Position numbers and translations under genes: made by a program. Below the pieces are notes generated by a model. The model was not told the DNA's origin and searched no databases. It saw nothing but the letters and a program-made list of their open reading frames with translations. A stretch of 43,356 bases of DNA, taken from Candidatus Tepidiaquacellales bacterium UBA2330 (lineage in GTDB: Bacteria > Bacteroidota > Ignavibacteria > Tepidaquicellales > Tepidaquicellaceae). Location of the stretch: positions 1 through 43,356 of the forward strand of contig DDUU01000052.1 in assembly GCA_002344965.1 (NCBI GenBank), read 5' to 3'. Shown one piece after another: positions 25,258 to 35,088 of this stretch. Numbering within the stretch: the stretch's first letter is position 1; each line of letters opens with the position of its first letter.

Positions 25258-28200
25258 TCAGCTGCATCCGCTTGTATCTCCGCACGTTATACATTTCAGG
25301 CATGTACCGTTTCTGACCATTGTCACGCTTCCGCATGAGGTACAGATATCTCCGGTATATCCTTTCATCTTTGCCTCCTGAATTTTTTCTATCGTCTGCT
25401 TCTGCGGATCAGCGATTTTAATATTTCCCGATGCCGCTGATAAAACTTTGTAAGGTTTATCTGCTCTTGTGCCGGGATCGTCTATGATCCGTTCGCTGTA
25501 AACTTCCTCTTCATCAAACTCTGTATCATTCTCAAGCTTATTCAGAGCGTCTATTGGCGATCTCTGAAATTCCGTATTGTTTTCAATGTGAGAAAGATCA
25601 TTTCTGCCGAGATAAGTAACAGCGAGCTCTCTGAATATATAATCAATAATCGAAGTGCTCATTTTTATATTCGGATTACCGATCACAATTCCGTTCGGTT
25701 CAAATCGCGTATAAACAAAAGCATCTACAAATTCATCTAGAGGAACCCCGTGTTGCAGTCCGAGAGAAATTGCAATTGCAAAACAATTCATAAGACTTCT
25801 GAAAGCCGCTCCTTCTTTATGCATGTCTATAAAAATTTCCCCGAGCTGTCCGTTTTCATACTCGCCTGTTCTGAGATAAACCGAATGTGTGCCGATCTTT
25901 GCTTTCTGCGTATAACCTTTTCTTCTGAACGGAAGCTTTCTTCTCTTTGCAATATATCTGTGAATAATTTTTTCCGCAATTTTTACAATGTCGTTTGATC
26001 TTGAGACTTCTTTATTCAGTTCGACTGTATTGTCATAATCTATAATATCATCATCTTTAACAGTATTCAGCGGCTGTGAAAGTTTTGATCCGTCTCTGTA
26101 CAAAGCATTGGCTTTTATTCCGAGTCTCCATGAATTAAGATAAGCGCTTTTCATATCTTCTATTGTCGCATGGTTTGGAAGATTTATTGTCTTCGAGATT
26201 GCGCCGGAAATAAACGGCTGAGCCGCCGCCATAATTTTTATATGAGCGTCAGCTGAAATATATCTTGTTCCTTTCCTTCCGCATTTGTTAGCGCAGTCAA
26301 AAATTGCATAATGCTCTTCCTTAAGAAAAGGAGCGCCTTCTATTGTCATTGTTCCGCAAATGAAATCATTCGCCTGTTCTATATGATCTTTAGTAAAACC
26401 AAGTTCGTTTAAAATTTTGAATGAAGGATCATCTGTTTGATCTTCCGAAAATCCAAGGACGTTCTTGCAAAATCCCGCGCCGAGCGTCCATTTGTTGAAT
26501 GCAAAGTTAATATCAAAAACAGACGGAAGAGTTTTTTCCACTTTTGATATTATTTCTTTTGTAAAACCTTTCTCGGAAAGTGTCTGAGCATTAATGTGAG
26601 GACATCCGATAAGCGAACCGTGTCCTTTGGTATATTTTACAATTTCCTCAATTTCATTTTCCTTATATCCTAAATTCCTTAACGCCGGCGGAACGGATTC
26701 ATTTATAATTTTAAAATATCCGCCGCCCGCAAGCTTTTTAAATTTTACCAGAGCAAAATCCGGTTCTACACCGGTTGTATCACAATCCATTAAAAGCCCT
26801 ATAGTCCCGGTCGGCGCAATCACGGTAACCTGAGCATTTCTGAAACCGTGTTTCTCTCCGAGTGAAAGCGCTCTGTCGGAATCTTCTTTCGCGGCTTTGA
26901 GCAGCGCTTCCGGACAGTGATTTTTATTTATGCCCATTGGAGTAATTGACAGACCTTCAAATTCATTAATGCCTTCGTTATATGCAGCCCGTCTGTGATT
27001 CCTTATTACTCTGAGCATGTTTTGCTCATTATCTTTATATCCCGGGAATGGTCCGAGCTCTTTTGCCATTTCTGCCGAAGTAGCATACGAAGTCATATGG
27101 AGAATGGAAGTCAGCGCGCCGGTGATTGAAAGCGCTTCAGGCGAATCATAAGGGATTCCCTTCACCATCAGAAGAGCACCGAGATTTGCATATCCGAGTC
27201 CAAGAGTTCTGTATTCATAAGAAAGTTTTGCAATATTCTTACTAGGAAACTGAGCCATGAGTACGCTGATCTCAAGTACGACAGTCCATAATCTAGATGC
27301 GTGTCTGTATTTGTCAATCTCAAATCCTGAGGTTTCATTGTTGTAGAATTTCATCAGATTAAGAGAGGCGAGATTACATGCAGTGTCATCGAGAAACATA
27401 TATTCCGAGCAAGGATTGGAAGCGATTATACTTCCGCCTGCCGGGCATGTGTGCCAGTCATTTATAGTATCATGATACTGTATCCCGGGATCCGCGCAGG
27501 ACCATGCAGAGTAAGCTATCTGCTCCCAGAGATCTCTGGATTTATAAGTTTTGTACGGTTTGGGTTCTCTGTTTTCTTTTTTCGATTTTTTTAATTCCGT
27601 CCTCCAGTAGGTATTCCAGTCGCCGTCGGAAACAACTGACTCCATAAATGAATTTGTAACTCTAACGCTGTTATTGGAATTTTGTCCTGACACAGTAAGA
27701 TAAGCTTCAGAGGTCCAGTCAGTATCATATTCCGGAATTTCAATTTCCTTAAAGCCGAGTTTTGCAAGCTGTATTACTCTTTCTATATAGTTTTCCGGTA
27801 TCTGAACTTTCCTCGCTTCATTCACGGCAAGAGCAAGCTGCTTGTTTGTTTTTTTGTCAAAGCCGTCATTCTCCGGATGTACGCTGTGGCATGCTTTTAT
27901 AATTTTATTGAGATACTTGTTTAAAAGCTTTGAACCGGAAACAAGCGCTGCGACTTTTTGCTCTTCCACTCCTTTCCAGTTTATATATTCTTCAATATCC
28001 GGGTGATCCATATCGAGCGTTACCATTTTTGCGGCGCGCCTAGTAGTGCCGCCTGATTTAATTGCGCCTGCGCTTCTGTCACCGATTTTTAGAAATGACA
28101 TAAGTCCCGAAGATCTTCCTCCACCGCTCAGCGGTTCGTTCATTCCTCTTACGCTTGAAAAATTTGTACCTGTACCGGATCCGTATTTAAAGAGACGCGC

Positions 28201-28863
28201 TTCCCTTACCCAAAGATCCATTATGCCGCCTTCGTTTACCAGATCATCTGATAAAGACTGTATAAAACATGCATGTGGCTGAGGATGTGTGTATGCGTCT
28301 TTTGAAGTAGTAAGTTTACCTGTTACCGGATCTACGTAAAAGTGTCCCTGCGACGGTCCGGTAATTCCGTATGCCCAGTTCAAACCTGTATTAAACCACT
28401 GCGGAGAATTCGGCGCAGCAAACTGCATCGCAAGCATATAGCATATTTCCTCATAAAAGTTTGCAGCGTCTTCTTCCGAATTAAAATATCCGTGTTTCCA
28501 TCCCCAGTAAGTCCAGCATCCGGACAGTCTGTTAAACACCTGTCTGGAATCGGTTTCCGAAGTATAACATTCCTCTTCTACAACATCCCTTAATCTTTCA
28601 GTGTCAGCTTCAGATCTCTGAAGCCATCCGGGAATTCCGTCCTCTTCGACTTTCTTCAGATAAACAGGCACTCCTGCTTTTCTGAAATATTTCTGAGCAA
28701 GTATATCAGTAGCTACCTGCGACCAGTGATCGGGCACCTTTATGTCGTTCATTTCAAAAACAATCGAACCGTCAGGGTTTCTAATTACAGAAGAGCGTGT
28801 ATCGAAGTTAATCTGGTCATAGGCGGAATTGCCTTTGTGTACAAGAAGTCGGCTAATTTTCAT
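25258..28863 (-). CDS. nrdJ: Class II adenosylcobalamin-dependent ribonucleotide reductase
   Basis: Makes deoxyribonucleotides without oxygen using coenzyme B12. The 1201 residues are long, as in the NrdJ group with a C-terminal zinc ribbon. Landmarks include AAPNSPQWFNTGLNWAYG, HACFIQSLSDDL with an active-site Cys, the KYGSGTGTNFS loop, NPCSEYMFLDDTACNLASLN, and TVIAPTGTIGLLMDCDTTGVEPDFALVKFKKLAGGG. The C-terminus ends in CTSCGSVTMVRNGTCLKCITCG, a likely zinc-binding or thiol-transfer tail. It is monocistronic, with 305 bp of AT-rich upstream sequence lacking a recognisable cobalamin riboswitch (no B12-box-like GCCACTG string seen). Confidence 0.96.
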   Translation of the reverse strand: MKISRLLVHKGNSAYDQINFDTRSSVIRNPDGSIVFEMNDIKVPDHWSQVATDILAQKYFRKAGVPVYLKKVEEDGIPGWLQRSEADTERLRDVVEEECYTSETDSRQVFNRLSGCWTYWGWKHGYFNSEEDAANFYEEICYMLAMQFAAPNSPQWFNTGLNWAYGITGPSQGHFYVDPVTGKLTTSKDAYTHPQPHACFIQSLSDDLVNEGGIMDLWVREARLFKYGSGTGTNFSSVRGMNEPLSGGGRSSGLMSFLKIGDRSAGAIKSGGTTRRAAKMVTLDMDHPDIEEYINWKGVEEQKVAALVSGSKLLNKYLNKIIKACHSVHPENDGFDKKTNKQLALAVNEARKVQIPENYIERVIQLAKLGFKEIEIPEYDTDWTSEAYLTVSGQNSNNSVRVTNSFMESVVSDGDWNTYWRTELKKSKKENREPKPYKTYKSRDLWEQIAYSAWSCADPGIQYHDTINDWHTCPAGGSIIASNPCSEYMFLDDTACNLASLNLMKFYNNETSGFEIDKYRHASRLWTVVLEISVLMAQFPSKNIAKLSYEYRTLGLGYANLGALLMVKGIPYDSPEALSITGALTSILHMTSYATSAEMAKELGPFPGYKDNEQNMLRVIRNHRRAAYNEGINEFEGLSITPMGINKNHCPEALLKAAKEDSDRALSLGEKHGFRNAQVTVIAPTGTIGLLMDCDTTGVEPDFALVKFKKLAGGGYFKIINESVPPALRNLGYKENEIEEIVKYTKGHGSLIGCPHINAQTLSEKGFTKEIISKVEKTLPSVFDINFAFNKWTLGAGFCKNVLGFSEDQTDDPSFKILNELGFTKDHIEQANDFICGTMTIEGAPFLKEEHYAIFDCANKCGRKGTRYISADAHIKIMAAAQPFISGAISKTINLPNHATIEDMKSAYLNSWRLGIKANALYRDGSKLSQPLNTVKDDDIIDYDNTVELNKEVSRSNDIVKIAEKIIHRYIAKRRKLPFRRKGYTQKAKIGTHSVYLRTGEYENGQLGEIFIDMHKEGAAFRSLMNCFAIAISLGLQHGVPLDEFVDAFVYTRFEPNGIVIGNPNIKMSTSIIDYIFRELAVTYLGRNDLSHIENNTEFQRSPIDALNKLENDTEFDEEEVYSERIIDDPGTRADKPYKVLSAASGNIKIADPQKQTIEKIQEAKMKGYTGDICTSCGSVTMVRNGTCLKCITCGDTSGCS

Positions 28864-29168
28864 TTACAAATATTAAAAGAATTTTTATAAAATATTTTTT
28901 AAAAAAGAATTAGTTGTTAGTTTTAATTCAGTTTAAAAATATTACAGAAATGTCGGAAGTGTTTTGTAATTTTTTATTTTGTAAAATTATAAGTTTCATT
29001 TTTTAAATGCAAACGTTTTAAAAAAATATCACTCTTGATTTTAAAATTTTTTTTTTAAACGCTCCGATTTTCGTGAAAATTTTTTCGCTGCGTGTTTGTA
29101 ATTGTTATAAGATTTTTAAATTATTACTATGATGTACAAAAAAAAATTAATCAGCAAACTTTTTACGG
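28864..29168. other. 305-bp divergent promoter region (nrdJ / phzF-like)
   Basis: No gene seen. It holds a direct repeat TTTTGTAA (28962-28969 and 28977-28984, 15-bp period) and a palindrome ATTTTC-GT-GAAAAT (29067-29080), either of which could be an operator. I see no NrdR-box-like or riboswitch-like sequence. Confidence 0.5.
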
Positions 29169-29963
29169 ATGATAAAAATTTTTACGGTTGATGCTTTTAC
29201 GGATACGCCTTTTACGGGTAATCCCGCTGCAGTGTGTATACCAGATAATGAGATAAGCGATTTGCTTATGCAAAAGATTGCATTCGAAATGAATCTTTCA
29301 GAAACCGCTTTTCTTAAAAAAAGAAATGACGGCTTTGGTCTGAGGTGGTTTACTCCGGAATCTGAAGTGGAACTCTGCGGCCACGCTACTCTCGCCGGCG
29401 CGCATATTCTCTGGCAGGAAAACATTATTCCTGAATCTCACGAAGCTGTGTTTCATACTGTATATAAAGGAGTTCTGAAAGCAGTGAAAAACGGAAATGA
29501 AATTACTTTAAACTTTCCGGCAAACAATCCTGCCGTATCAGATGGAAATGAAATTCTTTCAAAAGCTCTGAATGTAAATCCTGTAAATGTTTTTGTAACG
29601 GATAATCATTACCTGGTCGAGTTAAGTTCTGAAACAGAATTACGAAAAGTAAATCCGGATTTTAATCTGCTTAAAACATTGACAAAATACGGGACGATAT
29701 TAACCTGCCGTTCCGCTAATCCTGAATTTGATTTCGTATCAAGATTTTTCGCGCCTTCAAAAGGAGTCGATGAAGATCCCGTTACAGGATCAGCTCACTG
29801 CGTACTCGCGCCATACTGGTCGGATAAACTCGGCAGGAAAAAACTGAATGCATTCCAGGCTTCTGAAAGAGGCGGGAAACTTACTGTCGAAATTTCCGGT
29901 GACAGAGTCTTCATTTCCGGTAAAGCGGTTACCATAATTAAAGGTGAATTTTTTCCGGTTTAA
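29169..29963 (+). CDS. PhzF-family isomerase/epimerase
   Basis: 264 residues with the characteristic PhzF opening (VDAFTDTPFTGNPAAV), Glu45 in NLSETAF (the catalytic acid-base of PhzF), the FTPESEVELCGHATLAGAH segment and a second-half DEDPVTGSAHCVLAPYW match. The fold is two diaminopimelate-epimerase-like halves. There is no phenazine cluster here, so the substrate is unknown. It leads a plus-strand run followed by a DUF6483-like gene (57 bases). Confidence 0.9.
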   Translation: MIKIFTVDAFTDTPFTGNPAAVCIPDNEISDLLMQKIAFEMNLSETAFLKKRNDGFGLRWFTPESEVELCGHATLAGAHILWQENIIPESHEAVFHTVYKGVLKAVKNGNEITLNFPANNPAVSDGNEILSKALNVNPVNVFVTDNHYLVELSSETELRKVNPDFNLLKTLTKYGTILTCRSANPEFDFVSRFFAPSKGVDEDPVTGSAHCVLAPYWSDKLGRKKLNAFQASERGGKLTVEISGDRVFISGKAVTIIKGEFFPV

Positions 29964-30020
29964 AATTAAAAATTTTTTACTCAACATTTTTTTAATTATT
30001 AGAATTTATAAATATCTGAT

Positions 30021-30704
30021 ATGCTGCAAAGAGATTACTTAATGAAAATGGTGGAGATGCTTACCACTGTCCTGATGAAAGTTCTAAATCTTAAAGAGAA
30101 TAAAAATTATCAGGAAGCGCTGAAAGAGCTTGAGTCGGCGGGAAAGACAATTGCAGGTCTCGATTTTGAAATGGTAAAAATTTTAAAAGCTGATGATCTT
30201 GTAAGTCTTATGAAAACTTCCGATGTGTATGCAGGCAGATGTCTTATCTCAGCGGGATTATTGAGCGAGTATGCGAATATACTGAAGATACAAAATGATC
30301 AGCAGTGTTATGATTATTATAATAAATCATTCCGGCTTTATACTGAAGCATTACTTACAAAAGAAATTCCGGATCCTGAAAAATATACCGAAAAAGCCGA
30401 TCAGCTGATACCTGTTCTTACATCCGCCGGTTTCTTCAGTGAACAGCGACATGAAAATTATCCGGCTCTGTTTGAATATTATTATCTGACCGGAAAATTT
30501 TCCAAAGCTGAAGATGTCTTGTTTGATATTCTTGAATCAGATTTTCTGGAGACGGGAGAAAAAGTCAGAATGCGAAAACGTGCCGTTGCGTTTTACAAAG
30601 ATCTGATCAGTAAAGACGAAACGGAACTCATAAAAGGAAACTTCAGTAAGGAAGAAGCAATGGAAAGTCTGGAGGAAATTCTCAGTCAGATCAAATTAAA
30701 TTAA
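30021..30704 (+). CDS. Helical protein, DUF6483-like
   Basis: 227 residues, predicted all-helical, beginning LQRDYLMKMVEMLTTVLMKVLNLKENKNY, a pattern I associate with DUF6483-type proteins. The middle contains paired helices (for example AGLLSEYANILKIQ, then CYDYYNKSFRLYTEALL) that resemble TPR-like units. No signal peptide. Function unknown. It is only 13 bases from the following FKBP-TPR gene, so the two are probably co-expressed. Confidence 0.6.
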   Translation: MLQRDYLMKMVEMLTTVLMKVLNLKENKNYQEALKELESAGKTIAGLDFEMVKILKADDLVSLMKTSDVYAGRCLISAGLLSEYANILKIQNDQQCYDYYNKSFRLYTEALLTKEIPDPEKYTEKADQLIPVLTSAGFFSEQRHENYPALFEYYYLTGKFSKAEDVLFDILESDFLETGEKVRMRKRAVAFYKDLISKDETELIKGNFSKEEAMESLEEILSQIKLN

Positions 30705-30717
30705 ACCATAAAATAAA

Positions 30718-31488
30718 ATGAAAAAAACTGTTTTAATATTTGTGATTTTATTTTCCGCATGCGGCATTTCGTTTTCTCAAAGCGATACCTCGTCCACAGC
30801 AAGCGGTTTAAAATATATCATAATGGAAGAAGGCACGGGAGCAAAAGCTGAAAACGGCAAATCAGTCGAAGTGCATTACTCCGGTTATTTGCTTGACGGT
30901 AAAAAATTCGATTCTTCCATAGACAGAAACGAACCGATAGAATTCATTCTCGGAAAAGGTCAGGTCATTAAAGGATGGGAAGAAGGAATTGCGCTGATGA
31001 ATGTCGGTGATAAAATGCGTCTGATTATTCCCTCGGAACTTGCTTACGGCAAGAAAGGCGCCGGTGATATAATTCCGCCGGATGCAACACTTGTTTTTGA
31101 CGTAGAGCTGATGAGCGTTGGAACACCTAAAATTTCTATAGCAGAAAGTTTAATGCAGACTATTTTGAATTCCGGAATTGAAGCAGCATTAACACAATAT
31201 CATGAGCTTAAATCCAATAACGCCGATGAATATAATTTTAAGGAAAGCGAGTTAAACAAACTTGGTTATCAGCTTTTACAGGCAGGGAAAAATTCAGAAG
31301 GAGTTGAAATCTTAAAACTTAACGCAGAAGTTTTTCCGAACTCTTCAAATGTATATGACAGTCTTGGTGAAGCATATATGTATACAGGTAACAACGAACT
31401 TGCTGTATTGAACTATAAAAAATCACTGGAGCTGAATCCCGGAAATGATAATGCGCGGAAAATGCTTGAGACTCTCGGAGTTAAATAA
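30718..31488 (+). CDS. Exported FKBP-type peptidyl-prolyl isomerase with C-terminal TPRs
   Basis: 256 residues: a signal peptide (ending near CGISFSQ), an FKBP domain (about residues 28-137) with VEVHYSGYLLDGKKFDSS, KGQVIKGWEEGIALMNVG and PSELAYGKKGAGDIIPPDATLVFDVEL, then a C-terminal TPR-like region ending EAYMYTGNNELAVLNYKKSLELNPGN. It should speed prolyl isomerisation of envelope proteins, with TPRs for partner binding. A terminator follows, shared with the convergent cspA-like gene. Confidence 0.92.
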   Translation: MKKTVLIFVILFSACGISFSQSDTSSTASGLKYIIMEEGTGAKAENGKSVEVHYSGYLLDGKKFDSSIDRNEPIEFILGKGQVIKGWEEGIALMNVGDKMRLIIPSELAYGKKGAGDIIPPDATLVFDVELMSVGTPKISIAESLMQTILNSGIEAALTQYHELKSNNADEYNFKESELNKLGYQLLQAGKNSEGVEILKLNAEVFPNSSNVYDSLGEAYMYTGNNELAVLNYKKSLELNPGNDNARKMLETLGVK

Positions 31489-31572
31489 GTTTTTTAAAAA
31501 GTATAATGTGAGGTGATCAGACAGATTATGAAAAGTTTCTGAATTTAATGAAAGTAATTTTACAGTAAAAAA

Positions 31573-31599
31573 AAAGCCCGTAAAAAATTTACGGGCTTT
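31573..31599. terminator. Bidirectional terminator between FKBP and cold-shock genes
   Basis: AAAGCCCGTAAA (31573-31584) and TTTACGGGCTTT (31588-31599) form a perfect 12-bp stem with a three-base loop and a long A-run on the plus-strand left side. Confidence 0.9.
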
Positions 31600-31619
31600 A
31601 TAATTCTTAAAGTCTGCTG

Positions 31620-31823
31620 TTATGCAACTTTAGAAACGTTGGCTGCCTGCGGACCTTTTTCTCCGTCTTCTACTTCAAATTCAACATTATCGCCTTCGTC
31701 AAGTTTTTTATAACCGTCGGAATTGATAGCTTTGAAATGAACGAAAACATCCTGTCCGTCACTTCTGGTTATGAAGCCATAACCTTTAGTAGCGTTGAAC
31801 CATTTTACAGTTCCTTTTTCCAT
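31620..31823 (-). CDS. Cold-shock domain protein (CspA family)
   Basis: 67 residues forming a single cold-shock domain that binds single-stranded RNA/DNA. RNP1 (KGYGFI) and RNP2 (VFVHF) are intact in the order expected, preceded by the GTVKWFN strand. Monocistronic and divergent from ptsI. The 371-bp region upstream could encode a long 5' leader, as is common for cold-shock genes. Confidence 0.96.
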   Translation of the reverse strand: MEKGTVKWFNATKGYGFITRSDGQDVFVHFKAINSDGYKKLDEGDNVEFEVEDGEKGPQAANVSKVA

Positions 31824-32194
31824 TGCTGTTTTACCTTTTTGTGTTTGTGAAATTGTACTTTTGCAAATTTTGGCTCTTAAATCTTTTTAACCGGATTGTA
31901 ATTAAAATTACCATCTGATTATTTGCTGTGAATCTCACTCCAAAAAGGATTTAATCTTACATCAGCAAAATATTAAAAGCTTGTTACTACTTTCTAATTT
32001 TGGTAGAACAATTCCGAATTACCGGAACAAAAACGCTGTACTGTTTTTTTACATCTGCAATTTAGGCATATCAATTTTCAATTACAACTTATATCATACT
32101 TTCACGGATTTTTTTTTAATCCTTACATTTCATTCATCAAAGGATTATTTTTAAGAAAATTTTTAATTCTCCTATTTTATTTCTTCGCTGACTT
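31824..32194. other. 371-bp divergent region, possible cold-shock leader
   Basis: No gene seen. It contains the palindrome GTAATT-AA-AATTAC (31898-31911), about 75 bases upstream of the cold-shock start, and further AT-rich sequence toward ptsI. A structured cspA-type leader is an inference from the gene family, not visible as a known motif. Confidence 0.45.
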
Positions 32195-33946
32195 TTGGAT
32201 AAAGATATAACTTTTAAAGGTGTTCCCGTCTCTCCGGGTATTTCTGTCGGAGAAGTTTATTTATATGTCCGTAATAATTTCGAAATAAATTCACGTGATC
32301 TTATTCCTGAGGATATTGAAAAGGAGATCAGTGATTTTAAGAGATCAATAGAAATTTCCGCGAAAGAGCTTTCCAAGATCAGAAATTATTCCTATGAAAA
32401 AATCGGCGAAGTAAATTCGCTTATCTTTGACGCTCAGCTTGAATTTCTGCAGGATAAATTTTTTCTGAGTCAGATCATTCACAGAATTCAGAATGAAAAA
32501 AGAACAGCGGATTTTATTTTTAATGATGAAATTACAAAACTCGAACACGCTCTGCTTGCTTCAAGAGATTCTTATTTAAAAGAAAGATTTGAAGATATTA
32601 AGGATATAAAAAACCGTGTCATAAGAAATATGAAAAGGGAAAAGCTTGTATCGAAGATTGAAGAAAATCAGATAATAATTTCACACGAGCTTACACCGGC
32701 AGACACAATACTATTCAGCAAAAGAAAGGTTCTCGGTTATGCAACCGACAAGGGCGGAAACACTTCGCACGCTGCAATTATTTCACGTGCGCTCAGGATC
32801 CCGGCAGTGGTAGGTATGAAAGATATTACAAAATCCCTTAAGACAGGTGACAATATTATAATAGACGGCTCAGCCGGAATAATAATTAAAAACCCGTCAG
32901 AGAAAACTCTCGAAGCATACAGGGAAAAGATTGTATTGCTTAAAGAATATGAAGATAAACTTAAGGAGATTATTGATCTGCCATGCACTACGACTGATAA
33001 TAAGGAAATAGAACTTACTGCAAATATAGATTTCGATGAAGAGATAGATTTTATTGTCAATACAGGTCATTGCGGAATCGGTTTATACAGGACAGAGCAT
33101 CTTTTTCTGGAAGAAGGAGGATTTCCTTCGGAGGAAAAACAGAACGCAGAGTATAAGCATATTTCGGATGTAGTGTATCCGAAGAATGTTACTATAAGGA
33201 CTTATGATATAGGCGGCGATAAACTTCTTCCGAGATCGGAAAAAGAAGATAACCCTTTTCTTGGCTGGAGAGGTATTCGTATTTGTCTGGACAGGGAAGA
33301 TATTTTCCGTGAACAGCTGTGCGCTGTTTACAAATCTTCAATCAATAAGAATATCAGGATACTTTTTCCAATGATAACTTCCGTAACTGAAGTGAGAAGA
33401 ATCAAGGAAATTATAAAAGAAGTTAAAGGTGAATTAGAAAAGGACGGAATTGAGTTTGATAAAAATCTTAAGACAGGAATAATGATCGAAGTTCCGTCCG
33501 CTGCAATACTGGCTGATGAGTTAGCTGCTGAAGTTGATTTCTTCAGCATTGGCACAAATGATCTTATACAATATTTACTGGCTGTGGACAGGGGAAATGA
33601 TCTTGTTTCAAATTTGTATCAGGAATTTCATCCTGCGGTAATCAGGACGATCAGACAGATTACAGATGCCGCTCATAAAAATAATATCCAGATTAGCGTC
33701 TGCGGAGAAATGGCATCCAATCCTCACGCAGTAATGATCTTCATAGGTCTCGGAGTAGATGAGCTCAGCGTGTCACCGTCCAGATACCCTGAAATAAAAC
33801 AGATCATCCGCAGTATCAGTTATAAAGAAGCAGCCGGAGTATGTGAGGAAATTTTAAAATTATCCTCTGAGACTGAAATAAGGGAAAAAATTAAAAAATT
33901 TAACAGAACAATTCTTAATGAAAATTCCGTTACGCGCCTTCTGTAA
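32195..33946 (+). CDS. ptsI: Phosphoenolpyruvate-protein phosphotransferase (PTS enzyme I)
   Basis: 583 residues, cytosolic, transferring phosphate from PEP to HPr. The phospho-acceptor His192 lies in GGNTSHAAIISRALRIPAVVG. The C-terminal PEP-binding TIM barrel is complete, with GIGLYRTEHLFL, DIGGDKLLP, MIEVPSAAI, GTNDLIQYLLAVDRGND and the catalytic VCGEMASNP. N-terminal VPVSPGISVGE is also typical. It starts with TTG. No HPr or EII gene is in the window, so the downstream chain must be elsewhere or reduced to a regulatory PTS. Confidence 0.94.
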   Translation: MDKDITFKGVPVSPGISVGEVYLYVRNNFEINSRDLIPEDIEKEISDFKRSIEISAKELSKIRNYSYEKIGEVNSLIFDAQLEFLQDKFFLSQIIHRIQNEKRTADFIFNDEITKLEHALLASRDSYLKERFEDIKDIKNRVIRNMKREKLVSKIEENQIIISHELTPADTILFSKRKVLGYATDKGGNTSHAAIISRALRIPAVVGMKDITKSLKTGDNIIIDGSAGIIIKNPSEKTLEAYREKIVLLKEYEDKLKEIIDLPCTTTDNKEIELTANIDFDEEIDFIVNTGHCGIGLYRTEHLFLEEGGFPSEEKQNAEYKHISDVVYPKNVTIRTYDIGGDKLLPRSEKEDNPFLGWRGIRICLDREDIFREQLCAVYKSSINKNIRILFPMITSVTEVRRIKEIIKEVKGELEKDGIEFDKNLKTGIMIEVPSAAILADELAAEVDFFSIGTNDLIQYLLAVDRGNDLVSNLYQEFHPAVIRTIRQITDAAHKNNIQISVCGEMASNPHAVMIFIGLGVDELSVSPSRYPEIKQIIRSISYKEAAGVCEEILKLSSETEIREKIKKFNRTILNENSVTRLL

Positions 33947-34029
33947 ATTTTATTTCATAAAAAACCCGATCTATTGCATTTAAATTTAAATATATTTTTC
34001 TGAATTTTGACACTTAATAATTATCTCGA

Positions 34030-35061
34030 ATGTCTGAATTTGTTATAGAGCTTTTAATTACGCTTTCCAAAATAAGCGTTGTGCTTGCCGTGCTGCTGAC
34101 AGGTGTTGCATATTCCGTTTATGCTGAGAGAAGGGTCTCGGCTTTTATACAGAACAGATACGGTCCGAACAGAGTCGGTCCGCAGGGACTTCTCCAGCCG
34201 CTTGTGGATGTTATAAAACTTTTACTTAAAGAAGACATTGTCCCCGCCAGCGCAAATAAATTTATTCATTCTTTAGCTCCGGTTATCTCAATAATCGTTT
34301 CGCTTTCTACTTTTGCCGTAATTCCGTTCGGCGATACAATTACCATAGGCGACAGAGTTATAAAACTTCAGATTGCGGATGTAAATATCGGCGTGCTTTA
34401 TTTTTTAGCGATGACATCTCTCGGCGTTTACGGAGTTACTCTCAGCGGCTGGTCATCCAACAATAAATATTCTCTGCTCGGAGGACTCAGATCTTCAGCA
34501 CAGATGATTAGTTATGAATTATCGATGGGACTTGCGATAATAGCTATTATACTTATGAACGGATCACTTCAGCTTGATGTAATGGTAAACAATCAGGCGG
34601 GATGGAAATGGAATATTTTTCTGCAGCCGGTTGGTTTTATAATTTTTCTTGTTTCCGCATTTGCTGAAACAAACAGAACTCCGTTTGATCTTCCGGAAGC
34701 TGAGCAGGAACTTGTCGGCGGTTATCATACGGAATACTCAAGTATGAAATTCGCATTGTTCTTTCTTGCGGAATATGCAAATGTTATAATATCTTCCGCG
34801 ATGATCACAACTATATATTTAGGAGGATGGCAGTTTCCTTATTTACAGGATTTTGGTCTGCCGCCAATGCTTGTAAGTATCATTCAGATCCTTACTTTTG
34901 TTACCAAAGTAGTAGCCCTCGTATTTTTCTTTATCTGGGTAAGGTGGACAATACCAAGATTCAGATATGATCAGCTTATGAATCTCGGATGGAAAATTAT
35001 GCTGCCGCTGGGTATTGCAAATCTTGTTGTCACGGCAATTGTATTAATGTTACTCAAATAA
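34030..35061 (+). CDS. nuoH: NADH-quinone oxidoreductase subunit H
   Basis: 343 residues with about eight transmembrane helices, forming part of the quinone-binding site of respiratory complex I. Signature segments are present: YAERRVSAFIQNRYGPNRVGPQGLLQPLVDVIKLLLKED (family motif 1) and AETNRTPFDLPEAEQELVGGYHTEYS (family motif 2). It is alone: its neighbours are ptsI (83 bases upstream) and a TlpA-like gene (27 bases downstream), not nuoG or nuoI as in standard operons. Confidence 0.95.
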   Translation: MSEFVIELLITLSKISVVLAVLLTGVAYSVYAERRVSAFIQNRYGPNRVGPQGLLQPLVDVIKLLLKEDIVPASANKFIHSLAPVISIIVSLSTFAVIPFGDTITIGDRVIKLQIADVNIGVLYFLAMTSLGVYGVTLSGWSSNNKYSLLGGLRSSAQMISYELSMGLAIIAIILMNGSLQLDVMVNNQAGWKWNIFLQPVGFIIFLVSAFAETNRTPFDLPEAEQELVGGYHTEYSSMKFALFFLAEYANVIISSAMITTIYLGGWQFPYLQDFGLPPMLVSIIQILTFVTKVVALVFFFIWVRWTIPRFRYDQLMNLGWKIMLPLGIANLVVTAIVLMLLK

Positions 35062-35088
35062 ATTTTTAGTTAAAATCAAATTATCAAA

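Noticed and set aside
28864..29168. Cobalamin riboswitch upstream of nrdJ
   Set aside because: No B12-box-like sequence or suitable GC-rich helices in this AT-rich leader.
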